A DNA stretch of 64,000 bases from NCBI RefSeq assembly GCF_021442025.1, contig NZ_CP090446.1, positions 744,001-808,000 on the forward strand, given 5' to 3'. The DNA is from Sphingobacterium sp. SRCM116780 (lineage in GTDB: Bacteria; Bacteroidota; Bacteroidia; Sphingobacteriales; Sphingobacteriaceae). This document shows, piece after piece, positions 60,716-64,000 of the stretch (position 1 is the first letter of the stretch; every line of letters starts with the position of its first letter). The notes beneath the pieces are model-generated. The model had not been told where the DNA came from, made no database searches, and worked only from the letters and a program-made list of their open reading frames with translations. The translations under genes and the position numbers were made by a program.

Positions 60716-61753
60716 ATGTATTTTAAATCATGGATATCCATTTTAATTAGTTTTTTTAGCTTGTGCGGTAATGGCTCCGCACGAGCTGAACAAACTTCTT
60801 ATTCTTTAAAATCACCCTACAAAATAGTACTAACAGGCCCTGCGCAAGGTACTTCTTATCACATTACCTATTTTGATCGACAAGAAACGATTTCAAAAAA
60901 TGAGATTGATAGTATACTGCAAGTCATTGATCAATCCATGTCGATATACAATCCGTTATCAACAATTAGTCAGTTTAATCAACTTAGGGAAGGGACAGTA
61001 AAACTCGATTCCCATTTTCAAAAGGTCATCCAAGCATCGTTTGAGTACAATCGTATTACAGAGGGCATTTTTGACATCACCGTGGCTCCGCTTATTCAAT
61101 TGTGGGGATTTGGTCCTAAAAAGGTCAATCATTTTCCAGATTCAAACGAGATTTCAACGACTTTACGATCTGTAGGAATGGATAAGCTGATCTGGAAAGT
61201 TCCTTACCTCCAAAAATCAAAACCCATGGTAAGCATCGATGTCAACGGTATTGCTCAAGGGTATTCGGTTGATGTCTTAGCAGATTTTCTCGAAAGCAAG
61301 CATATCAAAAATTATATTGTGGAACTGGGAGGAGAAATGCGAGTAAAGGGGAAAAATTTACAAGATGATTTTTTTAAAATAGGTATTGAAAGGCCTTCTG
61401 CTCGTCATGATCAACAATTGAAAACGGAAGTGGTTCGCATCAAATCAGGAGCATTGACTACTGCGGGTAATTTTGAAAAGTTTATGATGCGTGGAAACCA
61501 AAAGATTACCCATCATGTGAATCCATTGACTGGGTATATGTTTGCGAGTCCAATTATTAGTGTAACGGTTTATGCAAAAACAGCTATGGAAGCAGATGCT
61601 TTGGATAATTATTTTATGGCATTGACACCCGATCAGGTAATCAATTTTGTAGAAAGAAGAAAGAATTTAGAAGTTTATATTATATTTAAGAATGAAAACG
61701 GGGAAATAGAAGAAAAATTTTCAACAGGTTTTTCTACTTTTTTCTTAAAATAA
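60716..61753 (+). CDS. apbE: FAD:protein FMN transferase (ApbE family)
   Basis: Transfers FMN from FAD to Thr or Ser of target flavoproteins, in the periplasm. The 345 residues have a signal peptide (to about 24) and the ApbE fold: SIYNPLSTISQFN, IFDITVAPLIQLWGFG, DVNGIAQGYSVD (metal/FAD), GGEMRVKG, SGALTTAGNFEKF and HHVNPLTGY. No flavinylation target with the usual motif (D/S-G-A-T/S) is visible in the cluster. It follows the oxidoreductase by 16 bp. Confidence 0.88.
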   Translation: MYFKSWISILISFFSLCGNGSARAEQTSYSLKSPYKIVLTGPAQGTSYHITYFDRQETISKNEIDSILQVIDQSMSIYNPLSTISQFNQLREGTVKLDSHFQKVIQASFEYNRITEGIFDITVAPLIQLWGFGPKKVNHFPDSNEISTTLRSVGMDKLIWKVPYLQKSKPMVSIDVNGIAQGYSVDVLADFLESKHIKNYIVELGGEMRVKGKNLQDDFFKIGIERPSARHDQQLKTEVVRIKSGALTTAGNFEKFMMRGNQKITHHVNPLTGYMFASPIISVTVYAKTAMEADALDNYFMALTPDQVINFVERRKNLEVYIIFKNENGEIEEKFSTGFSTFFLK

Positions 61754-61769
61754 CCAATAAAATAACGTT

Positions 61770-62690
61770 ATGAAAAGAGCTGAATTTTTAAAAAATACAT
61801 TACTTGCAGCTGGTTCTGCTGTTAGTTTAAACGCATTTGGAGAACAATCAAAGCAAAAAAAAGATATGACTGTACCATCATTTAACTTAGACTATGCACC
61901 CCATCAGGGCATGTTTAGCGCCAGTGCAGGTAAAAATTTTATTGATGAAATAAAATATATGCACGATTTAGGCTTTAAAAGTATTGAAGACAACGGACTG
62001 TCGGAACGTAGCGTTGCCGAGCAAAAGGCAATTGGCGAAACGCTGGCTAGACTAAGTATGCGAATGGGCGTGTTTGTTGTTCCGAAGGGGGGTAACGGTG
62101 CCAATACATTAGCAGCAGGAAAGCAGGAGTATATCGATATTTTTCTAAAGGGATGTAAAGAATCTGTTGAAATCGCCAAACGTGTGAATGCCAAATGGGC
62201 AACGGTGGTTCCAGGTGACTACCAACGCGAGTTGTCGATTGGGGTACAAACGGGGAATGTGATAGAAGCATTGAAAAGAGGGGCCGAAATATTTGAACCA
62301 CATGGAATAACCATGGTGTTAGAACCTTTAAGTGATACCCCTGATTTATTTTTGAGACACACTGATCAGACTTACGAAATTTGTAAGGGAGTGGGTAGTC
62401 CTTCGTGTAAAATTCTATACGATATTTATCATATGCAGAAGAATGAAGGTAACATTATTAATAAAATGAATGAATGTTGGAATGAAATTGCGTATATCCA
62501 AATAGGGGATAATCCAGGAAGAAAAGAACCAACTACAGGTGAGATTAACTATAAGAATGTGTTCAAATGGCTTCATAATAAGGGATATAAGGGCGTGTTA
62601 GGAATGGAGCATGGTGTTTCAAAAAGTGGAAAAGCTGGTGAAGAAACTTTGCTGAACGCTTATAAAGAAGTTGATAATTTCTTAGTGTAA
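61770..62690 (+). CDS. TIM-barrel sugar isomerase-like protein (hydroxypyruvate isomerase type)
   Basis: A 306-residue xylose-isomerase-like barrel with an N-terminal signal-like segment (KRAEFLKNTLLAAGSAVSLNAFG), probably exported. Metal ligands are expected at Glu in MVLEPLSD, Asp in ILYDIYHMQ, the His region YIQIGDNPGR and Glu in LGMEHGV. The family covers hydroxypyruvate isomerases and sugar epimerases/isomerases; the exact reaction is not predictable. Starts 16 bp after apbE, in the putative sugar operon. Confidence 0.85.
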   Translation: MKRAEFLKNTLLAAGSAVSLNAFGEQSKQKKDMTVPSFNLDYAPHQGMFSASAGKNFIDEIKYMHDLGFKSIEDNGLSERSVAEQKAIGETLARLSMRMGVFVVPKGGNGANTLAAGKQEYIDIFLKGCKESVEIAKRVNAKWATVVPGDYQRELSIGVQTGNVIEALKRGAEIFEPHGITMVLEPLSDTPDLFLRHTDQTYEICKGVGSPSCKILYDIYHMQKNEGNIINKMNECWNEIAYIQIGDNPGRKEPTTGEINYKNVFKWLHNKGYKGVLGMEHGVSKSGKAGEETLLNAYKEVDNFLV

Positions 62691-62728
62691 CTTGTACAAT
62701 TGTTTTTTTTATGCTAAATTGTCTTAGT

Positions 62729-62748
62729 AAAACCAATTATTTATAGAA
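62729..62748 (+). promoter_or_regulatory. Leader motif AAAACCAATTATTTATAGAA, copy 2
   Basis: Identical to 58365-58384; 35 bp before the MFS start codon. Confidence 0.5.
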
Positions 62749-62783
62749 TCACTTTTTAAAAACAATAATAACATAAACTTATA

Positions 62784-64000
62784 ATGTCTACATCAATTAG
62801 ATTTAAACTATCGTTCATGATGTTTCTGGAATTTTTTATCTGGGGCGCATGGTTCGTTACATTGGGTACTTACCTAACTAAAAATTTACAGGCACAACCG
62901 CTTGAAATAGCGAATGTCTTTTCTACCCAATCTTTGGGAGCGATTATAGCGCCCTTTATTATTGGGATGATTGCCGATCGTTATTTTAATGCGGAACGTA
63001 TATTAGGGGTACTGCATATTATTGGTGCTGTATTGATGTATCAGATGTATAATGCAACAGCAATATCATCATTTTATCCATACGTTTTGGCTTATATGGT
63101 ACTATATATGCCAACATTGTCTCTCGTGAACTCGGTTTCTTTCAGACAATTGAGTAATCCGGAAAAACAATTCTCCAATATCCGTATCTGGGGTACTATA
63201 GGTTGGATCATCGCTGGTCTTTCTATTAGTTATTTATTTAAATGGGATTCAGCAGCTTCTTCTACTGGAGGCGCTTTGAAAAATACCTTTTTAATGGGCG
63301 CAATCGCTTCTTTGGTGTTGGGTCTTTTTTCATTTACGTTACCTAAAACTCCTCCAGTTAAAATTGAATCGGATCAAAAACCATCGTTTGCATCCATTAT
63401 TGGTCTAGATGCAATCAAATTATTGAAAGATAGAAACTTCTTAATTTTCTTTGTTTCTTCAATTTTGATCTGTATCCCTTTAGCTTTTTACTATCAAAAC
63501 GCAAATGCCTTTTTAGATCAAATAGGGATGGAAAACCCGACTGGAAAAATGACTATTGGTCAGATTTCTGAGGTCTTGTTTTTATTAGCGTTACCTATTT
63601 TCTTTACGAAATTTGGTTTTAAGAAAACGATTCTAGTAGGTATGCTAGCATGGGCAGTGCGTTATATTTTATTTGCTTATGGCAATGCAGGAGACCTTTC
63701 TTTCATGCTGTTAATTGGTATCGCATTACACGGTATCTGTTATGATTTCTTCTTTGTTTCAGGACAGATTTATACCGATAGTAAAGCAGGTGTCAAATAC
63801 AAGAGTGCTGCACAAGGCTTGATCACATTAGCGACTTATGGAGTAGGTCAATTAATCGGATTCTGGGTTGCTGGTTTTATAGGAGAAAAATATGCATACT
63901 TGAAAGAATCAAGTGTGGCAGATTTTTGGAAACAAACATGGATTATTCCTGCAGGAATCGCCTTTGTTGTTTTCATTATTTTCTTAGTAGCCTTTAAAGA
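62784..64000 (+). CDS. NupG-like (nucleoside:H+ symporter family) MFS transporter, 3'-truncated
   Basis: Inner-membrane permease; 405 residues visible, cut by the window end. The first helix FMMFLEFFIWGAWFVTLGTYL, loop IIGMIADRYF, IWGTIGWIIAGL and the late helix GICYDFFFVSGQIYTDS match the NHS-type MFS. In sugar clusters such proteins often import mono- or disaccharides or keto-sugars rather than nucleosides. Last visible gene of the cluster, preceded by the same leader motif as the first. Confidence 0.85.
   Translation, partial: MSTSIRFKLSFMMFLEFFIWGAWFVTLGTYLTKNLQAQPLEIANVFSTQSLGAIIAPFIIGMIADRYFNAERILGVLHIIGAVLMYQMYNATAISSFYPYVLAYMVLYMPTLSLVNSVSFRQLSNPEKQFSNIRIWGTIGWIIAGLSISYLFKWDSAASSTGGALKNTFLMGAIASLVLGLFSFTLPKTPPVKIESDQKPSFASIIGLDAIKLLKDRNFLIFFVSSILICIPLAFYYQNANAFLDQIGMENPTGKMTIGQISEVLFLLALPIFFTKFGFKKTILVGMLAWAVRYILFAYGNAGDLSFMLLIGIALHGICYDFFFVSGQIYTDSKAGVKYKSAAQGLITLATYGVGQLIGFWVAGFIGEKYAYLKESSVADFWKQTWIIPAGIAFVVFIIFLVAFK

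Overview
The window is a chromosomal piece of a low-G+C Bacteroidota, most like the Sphingobacteriaceae (Sphingobacterium/Pedobacter type). This rests on -33 TTG / -7 TAnnTTTG promoters, weak or absent Shine-Dalgarno sequences, many SPII lipoproteins, a TonB receptor with an N-terminal carboxypeptidase-like domain, an S9 dipeptidyl peptidase, DUF4142 and DUF892 stress proteins, and twin-arginine Gfo/Idh/MocA enzymes. The genus is an inference; there is no rRNA here.

Layout. 1-5.8 kb: end of aroQ, a dipeptidyl peptidase IV, a FUSC-family membrane protein and a ferritin. 6.3-9.4 kb: a TonB-dependent receptor divergent from a DtxR/MntR-type metal regulator, with three palindromes between them. 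9.5-11.1 kb: arsR, a DUF6428 gene and an ArsC-like phosphatase, with two matching ArsR-type boxes and no efflux pump. 11.2-17.8 kb: envelope and stress genes (lipoproteins, alpha/beta hydrolase, DUF4142, a repeat-rich Rho_N-like protein, DUF892, a 56-residue protein, YdcF-like). 17.9-18.8 kb: non-coding array of a dispersed palindromic repeat, called R1 here.

19.2-35.3 kb is the metabolic centre. A PaoABC-like periplasmic molybdenum hydroxylase (2Fe-2S, FAD/4Fe-4S and Mo subunits) is followed by XdhC and nearly all of molybdenum cofactor synthesis: moaA, a mocA-moeA fusion, a TSUP permease, moaD, moeB with a rhodanese tail, moaE and a moaC-moaB fusion. A cysteine desulfurase is convergent at the end. 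A second, IorAB-like hydroxylase with its own di-haem cytochrome c follows. The locus looks self-sufficient for making, cytidylating, sulfurating and using Moco, except that no molybdate ABC transporter is visible.

35.6-49.8 kb is accessory: aldo/keto reductase, LysR regulator divergent from a serine hydrolase, NTF2-like protein and a decayed relative, VOC, GNAT and SDR proteins, AraC plus MFS, an orphan NrdI-like flavoprotein, and a tandem pair of secreted proteins with near-identical N-terminal and divergent C-terminal parts. Five R1 copies lie between these genes. 49.9-53.8 kb: a large KAP-type P-loop NTPase lies between two direct copies of a second palindromic repeat (R2), beside tRNA-Ser(GGA); it looks like an acquired module and is a candidate defence gene.

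53.9-64 kb returns to core genes: M13 peptidase, rplU-rpmA and two lipoproteins. A probable sugar-catabolism cluster follows (FGE-like protein, Tat-type Gfo/Idh/MocA oxidoreductase, ApbE, sugar-isomerase-like TIM barrel, NupG-like MFS cut by the window end). An identical 20-bp sequence precedes its first and last visible genes.

The most notable items are the R1 and R2 repeat families, whose stems appear to change in a compensating way, the R2-flanked KAP NTPase, and the compact Moco locus with two fusions.
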